Source: Lentinus brumalis
Lineage: Eukaryota > Basidiomycota > Agaricomycetes > Polyporales > Polyporaceae
NCBI GenBank assembly: GCA_001792895.1
Contig: MARA01000016.1
Coordinates: 434,001-498,000, forward strand
Length of the DNA: 64,000 bases
Direction of reading: 5' to 3'
Shown here: piece after piece, positions 11,342-25,531 of the stretch
Layout: every line of letters begins with the position of its first letter
How positions within the stretch are numbered: the stretch's first letter is position 1
The notes under the pieces: model-generated
Database searches by the model: none
What the model saw: the letters and a program-made list of their open reading frames with translations, nothing else
Told to the model about the DNA's origin: nothing
Translations under genes and position numbers: made by a program

Positions 11342-14300
11342 ATGGCGCCCGGTTTGGGGTTCGGCGCCAGCCCCATCTTCTGCTCGTCGACCTCCTCGTC
11401 GTCGGCGTCGGACAGCTCGTCCTCCTCGCCCCGACACTCGATGCTCTTTCGCTCTGGGAACTCCTTCGCATCCTGGTCGGCCACCTCCACCAAGCGCGAT
11501 GAAGTGACCCCCTCCATGCCCGAGAAGACCCCTGCGAAGCTCGACCTTCCCGACCATCGTCTCCCACCCCCCGTCCTGGCCGACGCCAGCTCGGGGCGAC
11601 GCTCGCGCACCAAGAAGAACGCCCGGGTCGGATCTGCAGGTCTGCGTGTACACTGGGACCGCTTCGTGCGCAAGCTGGGCTCTGGAACAGCCCCCTCGAC
11701 CTCTTCCGCCTTCGACGACAGCGTGGGCGAGAGCAGCGTGTACCCGCGCTCCCGCACAGACCATGTGTCACAGGAGCCGCCGGACGACAGGGTCGACGAG
11801 GTCGTCGTCGACAGGGAGTGGTCCGACGAGATCAAGAGCAGCTCCATCACCCACTCCGAGCACGGCGGCACCCCAGACAAGTCCGGCAGCAACCATCTCG
11901 GCGGCACCAACACCGACCGCGACAGCTTCGCCATCCGCCCACATGGCTTCTGGGGGACGTGCAGATTCCTCATCTTCATCCGCTGGAGACTCTGGCCCGC
12001 CGCGTACTCCTTCTTTTCCACGCGCTTCATCGACGAGAAGTCCGAGATGCATTACAACAAGGAGAACTGGTTCTTGCGTAAGGTGAGTAATATCGGCGCT
12101 CCCGTGTCCTTTCTCTTTCTGTCGCTTGTCCTCTGTCCTCCGGTCTCTCTGGTCTGTCGTCTGCATCTGCATATGCGGGCCCTGTGCGTACACGCATATC
12201 AGGCAGCTATCGGACGTGTATACAGCTCATGCACGCGGCATGCCTTTCTCAAAGAATTCTCCGCTTGTTCTGTCTGCCTGTTTGCGTCCCAGCGAGTCTG
12301 CGTGGGGTGGCTCCCTCTGTTCGCGGCTTTGATCCCAGTACTCCTCGCGGCAACGTTCACACGCGCATATATGCACGGCTGAGTCCCCATCGTTCCACGC
12401 TTGCAGTCTTGCACTGGCGCATGTTCGTGGTGTCTACGCGCACATTGTCGTCGTGTTGAGTTATCATGCAAGGATCGAAAGGTTGTGCGACCTTGTCCTA
12501 ATGGGCCTGGCACTCACAACGGCGGCACGCGCATACATACACGCTGGCAGCCTGCACTACGATCGACGCTTGCAGGTTTGTGCTTGGAGTGTCTTCGCGT
12601 CTACTGTCGCGAATTCTCAGTGCGCACGCGTTAGTTCACTTCGCGATATCGTCCTCCACAAGCTCGCACACGTACTTGCCTGCTGTGATAGAGAGTACAG
12701 GTGCTCTACTTGGATGACGACAGTGCGCACCGAGATCCGCATGCACAGGCGAGGGTCACAAATTGTACACATCGGCGCTGACTATATGCTTCTCGAGTCT
12801 GTCATGCATCTTTTGGATCCGCGCTCGTCATTCAAGCGCGATGTGGAGTAGCACCCGCCTTCACACGGATCGGCCCCTGCGTGGGCGTCCTCATCCTGTG
12901 CGATGTGCTGCTGGTATGGCGCTGCTTGCGATAGTCGTGGGCACGCGCATGCTATCTAGACATGATAACCCGGTGGAATGGGTTGTTGAATTGTGGTCGC
13001 GAGCCATGCCGCACACTCGTGACCGCCTTGCATCGCGTCGACTTCGTCACTTTGCGAGCATTGGTTGCAGGCTGACATCGGGAGGAGAAACGCGATACTC
13101 ATTTAGCGTCCGCAGAACCTCGCGCTATGGTCTTCCGGGTTTCTCGTGGTCAACTGGGCGTTCGGCGTCGGGTTTGTGCCACGGCCGATCACGCTCGCAG
13201 ACCAGATCTTCCTCTATGGGGTGGCCCTCGGTTTGTCCTTTGCGATACCGCCTATGGTCATCTACGACTGGCCACGCGACCGGAACATCATCTACCAGGT
13301 TGTGCTCGTTTTCGCGATATGGATCTGGGCGACGTATCAGATCCTCTTCATGTAAGTAGCTATCATCTGATGCACGGCGATGTCTGATTTATTGGCCTTA
13401 GATACCTCTGCGGCCAGTACGACCCTTCGCGCTCGAAGTTCAGCTGTAACGGCAAAGACTACTTGACCCTATTTTAGTATGCATGTGCCCTCTCTGCAGA
13501 CTACTACTTGCTCACCGCGATTTCTCAGCTACACCTCAGCTATGCAGACGATCGCGCTCTTTGGACTGAAGCTCCACAGATTTCCGGCGATGCTCGGAGC
13601 GGTCACCTTCTTCATCCTGTGAGTCCAGCTGATGAAGTTTGACATATGTGCTAATTGGCATCCAGTGCGTGTGCTCTCGTCGTTCCAGATAACGCCAAAT
13701 TCGTGCGGAGTACGTCTGCTTCTTATAGCGCATACGTGACGGTGCTGACATACATTGCAGACCTTGCGAACTTCATCTTTTTTCAGGCGTTCTTGCTTTA
13801 CATCCACTATATGCGCGAGAATGCTGAGCGTCGACTGTACACGCTGCGCGATCAGCTCAAGGTGCAGTTCCGCGCGACGCAGAAGGCGCAGGTCAACGAG
13901 CGCAAGGCTGCGGACTCTAAGCGGCGGCTCACCTCGTATGTCTTCCACGAAGTGCGAGTTCCGCTCAACACTGCCCTGCTCGCCGTCCAGAACATGGCGG
14001 CGAGCGGGTTGGTTGCTCAAGATATCGAGTTCAAGGCACTGGAAGGCAGCTTGAGCATGATGTCGAAGGTGCTCAACGACGTGTTGGACTTGTGAGCTAT
14101 TATTCGCTTTTGCGGCTCCGCGGCCGAGCTCATCGTACATCGAATAGCAACCGGATGGATAGTGGACGCTTCGAGTCGGTCCTGAAGCCGTACAAGTTCC
14201 ACCAGGTTATGCGATCCCTCTTCGTTCCCCTCCGCTTGGCGACAGACGCGCGTCGTTTGGAGTTTATCACTGATCTGGACACGACCATTGATGACGTGCG

Positions 14301-16332
14301 TCCGCTCTATTGAGGTGTGCATTGGACGCCTTGCTGACTATGAGCCGTCTAGGTGGCGCGTCGTGCGCTGTACGAGGCAATGGGCGAACCTGAGGAGGTA
14401 ATCAGGCGCCGATTGATAGAGAATTCTGGGGAGGATGGAATCGTTGTCGGCGACGAGACTCGTCTTCGGCAGATTATCACCAACTTGGCCAGGTATGCGC
14501 AGTGCGGCACTGTCTGACGGGCATGGGACGCTGATCCGTGTTTTGCCGCCCTCTAGTAACGCATGTAAGTTCACGCCCACCGGCGGGAAGCTCACGATCA
14601 AGACGAAGCTGGTCATCCCGGAGTGGCTCGCGAAGAAAGAGGAGGGTGAGGAGGACGAGGAAGAAGAAGCCGATGAGCCCGGGAGAGACAGTGACGAGCG
14701 CCGGTCATCGCCGCAGGCTACTCATTCGAATGGCAGCGCCGGGTCGGATTCCCACCACACACTCTCTCAGTCACACCTGACCCAGCACAATACGCTGCAC
14801 TCGAAGCCGGCTCCTCCGCTGGAGTGGATTGTTGTCCGCATCGAGGTCACGGACACGGGATGCGGGATCAGGCCGAAGGATATGGTCCAAAGCAAGTTGT
14901 TCTGTGAGTAGTGCTGGGTGTACATGCCGATGTGGTGCGGGATGCTGACCCGTCGATGCCGCAGCCGCCTTCAACCAGACAGAGCAAGGACGATTACAAG
15001 GCGGGAAGGGTACTGGACTTGGACTCGCGCTCGTTCGGCAGATCGTCAAGCTCAGCGGTGGGCGTCTTGGTGTACAGTCCAAGGTCGGCGAGGGATCCAC
15101 GTTCTGGGTCGAAATTCGTACGTCTATCAAGTTTCCATGTTTCGCGATAGATTACTTACACTTCCCATAGCACTCGGCGTCGGCAATAAGGCGCTTCCGG
15201 CACTCGACTCACCGACGGATCTCGACGAGGATGAGTTCGGGAGTCCCAGGCAGGCTGTGTACGTTGGTAACAAGGACCCGTTGGGACGGGTTCCTGGAAC
15301 GGCGAACCCACGCTCATCGTACCCGTTCAGCCAGTCGTACTCCTCATCGGCGCTGCATAGTATCATGGAACAAGGTATGTTTCTTGTGTCTTTGTAGAGC
15401 CGACTGTGGCCTGACGTGTGTGCAATAGGTGGCATGGTGGAGATCTCGACGAAACCAACCGGCGAACGCCCGCCTACGAGGACGATTGGCGACCCGTCGA
15501 CAGGTTCAGAGCTACGTCACCACCCGGACGACTCGCCTCCACATCCGGATCGGCCACCCCTACCAGTCGACCACTCGTCTGATACCGTCAAGGGGCTGCA
15601 TCTCACGCACATGCCGAAAGCGCAAATGTTCTCGATTGACGGGGTGCTTATCTCGCCAACACCCTCCGGCGGCACGACGAACACGTCGCTCAGTCAAGGG
15701 GGCTCCTCTGGGACGTCGGGTTCTTTGCAGTATGACACGAGGCTGAACGTGCTCGTGGTCGACGATGACCCTTTAACGCGCAAGCTCATGAGTCGAATGC
15801 TCACGCGGTTAGGGTGCAACGTCACGACGGCGGAGAACGGCGAGATCGCGCTGGAACTGATCCTCAATCCCGGGAGGCAACACGTAACGCCGTCGTCTGA
15901 GGACACCGGGTGTAGTGGGCTGTCCCTGGACGGGGTCATGACGGGGTCGATGTCGGACGAGTGCAGGTACGCGGTTGTGTTCCTGGACAACCAGATGCCG
16001 GTGCTGTCGGGGCTGGATGCCGTTGCGAGGTTGAGGGGGTTGGGGAGGAAGGACTTCGTTGTTGGTGTCACCGGTAATGCGTTGCTGAGTGACCAGCAGG
16101 AGTACCTCGAGGCTGGGGTTGACCAGTGAGTAGACCCTTCCCTTCTCATGCGTGATGACATGCTCAATGCGGTCCGTCCTGCAGCGTGTTGACAAAACCG
16201 GTGCTCGAGAAGAGCTTGAAGAGCATGCTCTCTATCGCCGACGAACGTCGAAAACGAGCGCCCCCGCCAGCGGCGACACCGGAGCCCCGGCCACCAACAC
16301 AACCATCTGCCACGAACGGTGCTGCCTCATAG
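11342..16332 (+). CDS. Membrane-bound hybrid histidine kinase
   Basis: Two-component hybrid sensor kinase that phosphorylates its own His and passes the phosphate to a C-terminal receiver Asp. A Ser-rich N-terminus includes [20 protein letters not shown] and is followed by a hydrophobic multi-helix region ([49 protein letters not shown]). The HisKA H-box is [20 protein letters not shown]. The ATPase part has [11 protein letters not shown] (N box), VTDTGCGI (G1) and [15 protein letters not shown] (G2). A long low-complexity linker leads to the receiver: [17 protein letters not shown], phospho-acceptor Asp in [13 protein letters not shown], and Lys in VLTKPVLEK. About ten introns are implied. 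The first (12083-13115, 1033 nt) is far longer than the others. The start at 11342 is the first Met in the open exon; downstream Mets are possible. No HAMP-repeat or GAF sensor is evident. Confidence 0.85.
12083..13115 (+). repeat. Unusually long first intron with degenerate internal duplication
   Basis: The donor GTGAGT at 12083 and the acceptor CAG ending 13115 bound the longest intron in the window for this gene. Two sections near 12358 and 12526 share ACGCGCATA-type starts followed by a CACGCTTGCAG / GACGCTTGCAG word at similar spacing. This suggests an old duplication of roughly 170 bp. No coding sequence was recognised inside. Confidence 0.4.
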
Positions 16333-17182
16333 CACAGGCTGTTCGCGCGCGAGCATCTCAGTATGTACGAGTGCTCCGTTCTTTAGTTGATTTCTTGCTT
16401 GGGTCTTGTGTTACGTGCTCGTATGGTCTCCTCTCCCCGTGTCTTTGTTTGTCGTTGCTTTATGACTACGTATCTATACCGTACATCCGCATCATCGCTC
16501 GTATTGACTCTCTCGCATTCCATGGACTCCCCATCTCATACCACACTGCGCTTGTCGCTTCTCATGCGCAATCGGTTTCCGTTCTGCATTACTTAGTCGT
16601 TCACCATCTCCACGTCCACGCATGCATCCCGTACCTGTGTCACCTCCGCCTCATCTCATCTCATCTCGCCTCGCCTCATCTCATCTCCCTCTCCCTCCCG
16701 CATCACGATTTCCCCCTCCTCTCTATCACCACCCGTCATCATGCCCACACGCCCTCACCGTTGACGCCGCCACCTTTTCTTGCCCCTTAATGTCCGCCCT
16801 CCCACGCACTCGTGTCCATCGCCCACATATCTCTTATCGTGTAGTAGCCCAATCATTCAGTCCTGTCGTTATTCGATGTTGCCCACGACGTTCACGTATC
16901 TTAGAGCGACGCATGTATCTTTGGAGCTGTATATAGCAATACACGTGTATATACTTCAGCAGATTGGCGTCGATCCTCGGACCCTGCTCTCCCCCCTTGA
17001 TAGCTTGACTCTTATTGCACAGAGGCTGGCCGGGCGTTGTCAACGGTGCGTGATGCGTGCTCGCTAGCTGGGGACCGGGGTCGTCTGCTCATGGAGGAAT
17101 CATTCAGTCGAGGAGACAACGCCCCTCTCCCTTCTCGCTGGCCATCGCGGTCGACTCGGACTATATTTGGTTTGGAGAAGGT
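16333..17182. other. Convergent 3' flanks with pyrimidine-rich simple sequence
   Basis: About 850 bp between the convergent 3' ends of the kinase and DUF6533 copy D. It is rich in CTCATCT/CCTCATCTC simple sequence (about 16640-16700). No gene was seen. Confidence 0.5.
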
Positions 17183-18862
17183 TTATACTGCGCGGTCCAC
17201 AGTGGGCTCCTTCGCCGTGTCTGGGTTCTGCGGATCCTCCGTGGTTGGGCGTAACTCCATGACCTGAGTCTCATCTGACGTCCGGCCTTCGGAGGAGTCG
17301 TCCGCCCCTCCATGAGAGAGGGTCGACTCCATCGGACCGACGACGCGGTCGAAGACGAGGGTGCCCAGGGAAGAGAACGTGGGTCCGTGGTCGGCGTAGT
17401 TGTCGGTGTCGATGTGCAGCGTGCGGCGGTTCGCGGCTTGCAGGTGGATGAGGAAGCGCGAGACGAGGGTCGCTGTTACACTACAGTGCATCCTTCGGTT
17501 AGGGATCGAGATACGACGAGCGAGGAGAGGGAGAGAGGGAATGCGGAGACGCACGGTTCTGTGAAGGATGAGACGTTGCTGGCGCCTTGTAGGGGAGTAT
17601 CGATCTAGGAAGGGGCGGGTGTCAGAACGAGGGTGCGAGGGTCAGACGAGTGTGGGTACCGCGAGCATCGTGAAGACGAGGTGCAAGATGTTGAGGAGCA
17701 ACAGTACCCTGGGGACAAAATGCAGTCATTCTACGAGTCGGTGCAGGAACTGATGAAGCTCACATGAAGTAGATTGTACCTGCCACCCCACTCGGTCAAT
17801 CACCTCCGCTTTGGCACGATAAAGCTACGTAGTACGCACCGTCCTGTAGTAGAACACCCACGAAAGAGTGATGCGAGTTGGAGAAGGCTTTCCTACCCAG
17901 AGTGTACCAAGTGACGTAGATGAGGATGAGGTCTGCAGCGATCAGACATGTCCGGACGATGATGACGTCTGCGTTGTGCGAGAACCTCAGGTCAACGTTA
18001 TGGCTCTCCCAGCATTGGAGTCAGACACTGTACATCTAGACATCGCGGTCAGTCGTGCAGCATGGGGCCAGATACAAGATGACGGCCGACTTTTTGAACA
18101 ACTCTGTTGATACGGTAGTAGTCGCGGTGCATCCCAGCAGCGGGATGTTCACGCCGACCAAGTCGAAACGGAAATCGGACTGGACGTTATCGCGATCAAG
18201 GGTCGCTCCTCCACTCCGTCTGAAGGAAACACTTACGAAGTCGACGCCCACTGACACGGACGAGAGGAGGAAGACGAGTAAGGCAACCGGGTAGCTCTTG
18301 GACAATGCGAAAGTCCGCAGACATGAGAACGCTGGATACGTCAGATGTATTGCATACCTTGTCAGGATCTGATGTAGCTCACCGGCCCAAATGACATACT
18401 GCAGGCACGTCATCGCGAATGCTGCTCGTGCCAGCAATGAACAGCTCTGCGTGGGTTTGAGATCAGCGACCAGGAATTGCGAAATATGTGGATAGGGAAC
18501 GCACCTGGTCAGACAACGTCGCGTATCCTATTAGATTCAGGATGTTGACTGTGAGCACGACGTATCTGTTCACGAGGAAGAGGGCGGTTGCCCCGCTGAA
18601 CCCTCGCTTCCAGAACAGCTCCACCTCGTCGTTGAAGGTAATGCAATACTCCCAGCAAAAGAACACTGCGCGAGCGTGGATGAGAGACTCGCAAGGTCTC
18701 GAAGGTCAAGGGAGCACTCACCAGACGCCCCGATAGCACAGTAAGCGTTGGTGATCCTGAATCGCAAGCGTGGTCAGTACGACATATGAGTGATTCGCGG
18801 TGATCTTACAGGCCGGCATATTCGCTAACAATCTCTGCTGCGTCCGAGTCTCCCTGCGACAT
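17183..18862 (-). CDS. DUF6533 membrane protein, copy D
   Basis: Minus-strand member starting MSQGDSDAAEIVSEYAGL. Its exon 2 ends ITNAYCAIGAS and the signature exon reads WEYCITFNDEVELFW then GFSGATALFLVNRYVVL. Next come SDQ joined to SCSLLARAAFAMTCLQYVIW, a GVNIPLLGCTATTTV loop, LLLLNILHLVFTMLA, TPLQGASNVSSFTEP, and the last exon LTATLVSRFLIHLQAANRR with LVFDRVVGPMES. At the position where copies A, B, C and E need a two-base exon, this copy has one 58-nt intron (18447-18504); the codon AGC before the conserved Cys lies in the downstream exon. The gene seems intact. Confidence 0.8.
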
Positions 18863-20167
18863 GGTAGTAGCGGCGGTAAGGGGAACAGTCGTGAAGGGTA
18901 GCGAACCGGCGACGTGCTCAGTGGGCGAGTAGGGGAGTAGATGATGAGTTGCTAACCTTATGTCCATCGGTCCGAGTCGTACCAGCGTAACCCGCTATGG
19001 CTACGAGCGCGACGAATCAATGCATCGCCGGGACGCCACCGCCTGTTCGTATTGCAAAACCGAATCTTCAACAGACGCTGCCCGTCCTAAGATACAGATG
19101 CGGTAGTCAGTATGTAAGCCGAAGGCCTCTGCACTGGACCTAGCTATAACCTTTCCGGGTGTCATCTGAAGCTGGTCGAGTATATCCGCTGATGTGGCGA
19201 TAGTGGGGGAGGAGGTTAGCCAACAGGCTGCTGTTTGAGGACGCTGTGGGGCGTCCGCTGTCACGGTACATGCGGTATCTTACGGCATGGACACAGCCTA
19301 TCCGCCCTGAAAGTCTTCGTAAAAGCACAGGAGCTGCACAGGGATCATCGTCGGTACCGATAAGTACTGCTGTCGATGCGAGACCAAGCTTAGGAGCACA
19401 GCGCGTCTTCAAGTCTGGAACTCTTCGTAAATTGCCAATGTCAGCAACCTGGAAGGACGCTGAGCTCAACTGGAAGTCCAGTGGAACCCGGAGGCTGGAG
19501 CACACTCTACCAGGACCCTGTAAGTATAGTCCATGGACAAGGACGACTAAACTGCAACCACGTACAGGGGACTGTGATAGGGCATGCCTCCGATAGCGAT
19601 GACCTGTCATACTTAGTATACATACGGGTCTTAATAGTTGCGCTTTCGAAGCTTATAGATCAATATTCAGGGCAAAAATATTGGCGGAAGACACTGTGTA
19701 GAGTGCTTGTTGAGTCAGGTCCTATACGCGGTGCTGGTGGGGGCGGAACAACAAGCTGAAGTTGCGCTTCGACCAGTAGGCGCCCTAGCGACGATGTGTT
19801 TTACCAACCATCACCGTCTTGTAAGTATTGCTTCGTGAGTACTCTCAACCCGTCAAATGATCGTAACTTTTGATTTCTGGTGAGACCGCGCAGACGTGAA
19901 GTCTCCAGCGACGTATAGCTCACCCGAGCCGTCGGAATGGGCTCCATAGCCTTCCACAGTTTCGGCGACCGACTCCCAGTCGTCGGCTTCTATAGGCATT
20001 CATTCTCAACTCATTGAACGGTCATAGTATGTCTGATGGGATATCCCACATGAGCTCTACACGTTCTCACACCAAGGTCCGCAAGATGCTGATAGTACTC
20101 GAAGGTGCGACCTCTTAAGCTTCGCGCACCCCTTTCGTGTTTGCCCGTTCTGATCTTCCCTCCTACC
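18863..20167. other. Intergenic, no gene recognised
   Basis: About 1.3 kb between divergently oriented copy D and the flavin monooxygenase. Open frames of up to about 155 codons overlap on both strands around 19140-19610, but their composition and lack of motifs give no support for a gene. Promoters of both neighbours should lie here. Confidence 0.4.
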
Positions 20168-22715
<2,548 letters not shown>

Positions 22716-23001
22716 ACGGGCTTGTGAGTACTCAATTCTCAATGAATTGTCTGCTGTACTAACGTCTACGATAGATAAATAAGAGGTCTCTCGTTGGCAA
22801 ATTGCATGTCATGTTTCGGTTGGAATGGGCATTTCGCGCTAGTCTTCACCCACTTTGCGCGAACGAACTCGCTGCTCCTTCTTCTGACGTCGTGTGGTAC
22901 TCATTCTCATTACAAGCCTCTAGCATGCGTGTACTGCAAGGAAATTCGTCTACTCACGCTTCCACTTCCCAGCCCAGTGGTTAACCCTATTCCGGGGGCG
23001 A
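22716..23001. other. Short intergenic gap between convergent genes
   Basis: The 3' ends of the flavin monooxygenase (plus) and NAA10 (minus) face each other across 286 bp. No feature is recognised. Confidence 0.5.
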
Positions 23002-23815
23002 TCAAGCACCGATCTTCAGAGCGCGGCGCATCACGTACGCATCCTCGCCGTCCGCATCTATACGAAATCTCTGTCACTTCGGATATCACAGCGAATAATG
23101 CCCCAACTCACAGTACCCCTTCTCGGTCTCTTGCACCTGGTAGCCTAAAGTGTCCTTGTACAGGCTGAGAGCTGCGCGATTGGACTTCCTGACATGCAGC
23201 GTCACGTAAGCCGCTCTGTGCACACCGGCCATGGCTTCCTCTATGCGACCGAGTTAGTATGCAGTATAGTGACGGTCATCATTCGGGGCCCGCTCTCGAA
23301 AAGGCGAAGTAACACCGCGAACACGTACGGGACTGCACCATCAGTCGCTTTGCGAGCCCGAGTCGTCTGTATGAGCGTAAGACGGAGATCGAGACGACGT
23401 GACCGTGGGCTTCTTCTCCCTGCCCTGTTTCCTCGTCCCTGTCGTAGTGCACGATCAGCTACTTAGGTGCACAAAGGCGCGAGTACGGAAACGCGCTGAC
23501 AGGGCACTTACATCCTCGCGAGGATATATCCGACGATCCGTCCGTTGTCCTCAGCGACATAAGACAGTTGGGGCGAGGATAGCAGGTAGTATATGTCTGT
23601 GTCAGGCGTGTCAGATGACTTGTATGCAGAAATGAGCCGGCAACATACAGTACCGCAAGGTGTAGTTCTCGGGCAGGTTATGGAGGTTGCATGCCTGCAT
23701 GCCTACCAAGTCATCCACCTGAAGTGGGTCGGGAGCACATAACCAGTCAGGGTTGTGAGAGGCATAGACACCGATCATATATGCCACCTACTCGCGCAAG
23801 CCGTATGTTCACCAT
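23002..23815 (-). CDS. naa10: N-terminal acetyltransferase catalytic subunit NAA10/ARD1
   Basis: Catalytic subunit of the NatA complex, which acetylates nascent protein N-termini at the ribosome. Exons on the minus strand: MVNIRLAR; VDDLVGMQACNLHNLPENYT (the LHNLPENY substrate-binding loop); YLLSSPQLSYVAEDNGRIVG; EEAHGHVVSISVLRSYRRLG with the acetyl-CoA loop R-R-x-G-L-A; EEAMAGVHRAAYVTLHVRKS then NRAALSLYKDTLGYQV; and the end YYADGEDAYVMRRALKIGA with a TGA at 23002. Four or five short introns are implied, each with plausible donors and acceptors. The chain of roughly 150 residues matches the GNAT core, with little of the C-terminal tail seen in animals. The start ATG lies 80 bp from the divergent small ORF at 23896. 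Confidence 0.88.
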
Positions 23816-23895
23816 GGTAATCTGTCGCAAGCCGGCGAAAGCGCGCGCTTCTCGGATGTTCGATGTAACTTTGATAAGGCAGCCGGGTTACCAGA

Positions 23896-24124
23896 ATGGC
23901 GCACAACTACACCGCGCTTTCCAGCTACGAGCTCTATGGCTGCATAAGAGCACTGAAAGTGCGGATACAGCCGGAGGAGGAAGAGCTGGAGAAATCGGCC
24001 GTGAATCGGAGAGGCTAAATATCACTGCGGCCCCGATCTTCAGGCGAAGAACGGCAAGGACTCCGTTCCGACCTTCAACGGATCTTCGGGTGTTTGTCAG
24101 GGCTCTTCCATTCTTCGAGTGTAA
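23896..24124 (+). CDS. Possible small two-exon gene, unrecognised
   Basis: The ATG at 23896 opens MAHNYTALSSYELYGCIRAL and then a Glu-rich helix. A GTGAAT donor after codons EKSA, a GGCTAAAT branch-like site and a CTTCAG acceptor form a 49-nt intron. It joins to KNGKDSVPTFNGSSGVCQGS and a TAA ending at 24124, giving about 60 residues. I do not recognise the family. The coherent splice site and divergent placement from NAA10 (80 bp apart) are the only support. It could also be the first exons of a longer, decayed gene. Confidence 0.35.
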
Positions 24125-24359
24125 CTCTTGGACCCTGAGGCCTGAGGAAGTCAGCGGTGTTTCCGCAGTAAGGTCACCGTGCGGGAACAGCGGGGACCAG
24201 CAAAAAATGATCCTCAAAGTTAAGTACGCCGGCGCCGACGAGCGCAAGCGTGCATTAGTATCGATTTAATTGAAATGTCTCTTTGGAACAGGGTTGTTCA
24301 TCTCTTGGCGGGCGTGGCTGAGGCATCTCAGCATACGTACCAACACCCGCAAATTGAAC

Positions 24360-25300
24360 TCAAGAATCCCGGGAAGAGTCGTGTGATCCAATGACCCGCT
24401 CGAAGATGAGGGGCACAAGTAAATTGACGCGACTTGACGCGACGTGACGCGCCCTGACGCGCCTTGACGCGACAGACGCCCGCGCGTGCCGCGCTGTGTG
24501 ACGCGACCAGGACGCGACTTGAGCGCGACTTGATATAGAGAAGACGATTTGAGACGACATTTGGGAAGAGCCTGCTGCAACTTGAAGTGTAATAGATCAT
24601 CTATTGACGAGCAACTGAGTCTGGATGCGTGAGACACAAGCTTAGGTAAATGCATTGAAAATAAGTACTTGCTCGAGTACTTACTCATTCTTAACGGTTC
24701 GGACAGCGGTAATTGCATAGTTCACATGTTTCATGAGTCGGTCTTCAAGGAGTGCGACAGATTGCAATATAGGCCAGCCAGGGTAGGGGTTAGCGCCATA
24801 TTTGAGTGAGAGCAAGTGTTCGCACATGTTCATTCTTCGCCATTTGGACCCGGTGTCACGTTCCAAGCGTCGGGATGTGTGTATGACACAAGTACGGTGA
24901 AGTTGATGGTGGTCTACGAGGTGAGTATGTCGGTTGTGTGAGCATTGACAGACCGCACCTTGACGCACCATGCCGCGACATTGACGCACCGTGCAGCGAC
25001 GGGAACGCGACGTGCCGCGACCTTGACGCACCGTGACGCGACCGTGCCGCGACCTTGACGCGCCGTACCGCGACCTTGACGCGACGTGACGCGCGCTGTG
25101 CCGCGAGTGTGACGCGACCTTGACGCGGCTGGTTGAAGTCAAGGGCCAACTCAATGTCCTGCAGCCTCCAGTAGCTAACCGTGTAAGCACAGACGAGTCC
25201 TAGCAGCTTGAACATACTCCCAAGAATGTTCAGTGTGCTGTGCACAACTTGGAGGGCGAGTCGGAGGGCACTGTCTTGTTCCACGCCTCTGACGAGCGCT
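24360..25300 (-). pseudogene. Relic related to DUF6533 tail, invaded by GACGCG repeats
   Basis: On the minus strand the segment LIFERVIGSHDSS (stop at 24360) matches the LIFERVVGS motif near the end of the last exon of DUF6533 genes. Just upstream, where the exon should continue, the sequence is GACGCG-rich repeat. Further upstream, coding-like pieces appear (LGLVCAYTVSYWRLQDIELA at about 25150-25200, and KYGANPYPGWPILQSVALLE at about 24750-24810). I cannot place these confidently in the family. No full set of exons is present, so I call it a relic; the upstream pieces may belong to another unrecognised gene. Confidence 0.4.
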
Positions 25301-25531
25301 TAGTGAGTCCGCAGGCGACGGTGATTGCTGAAGGTAAAGGAGGGTTTCCATTCGTGAATTCGAAGCTATTTAGTCTTCAGTAGTGTGTGCCTTGCTTATG
25401 AGTTCAAGCTGGACCTGTGCGGAGGCGAGTGAAGCACAGGGAGAAATGCCGAGACGCGACGTTGACGCGACGTGACGCGAACTGACGCGGCGCGTCACGT
25501 CGCGGCAGGTCGCGTCAGATCGCGTCAAATT
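24417..25531. repeat. Three clusters of degenerate GACGCG(A/C)CNT repeats
   Basis: Words of the form TTGACGCGACNTGACGCG recur in three blocks, about 24421-24530, 24956-25130 and 25452-25531. Spacing is roughly 10-16 bp, with many variants (GCCGCGAC, GACGCACC). The intervening sequence is non-repetitive. Two blocks coincide with the same place in DUF6533 last exons: copy E ends in one, and the relic tail starts after another. Confidence 0.8.

Noticed and set aside
11218..12030. 270-codon minus-strand frame
   Set aside because: It is antisense to the Ser-rich first exon of the histidine kinase and has no plausible motif.
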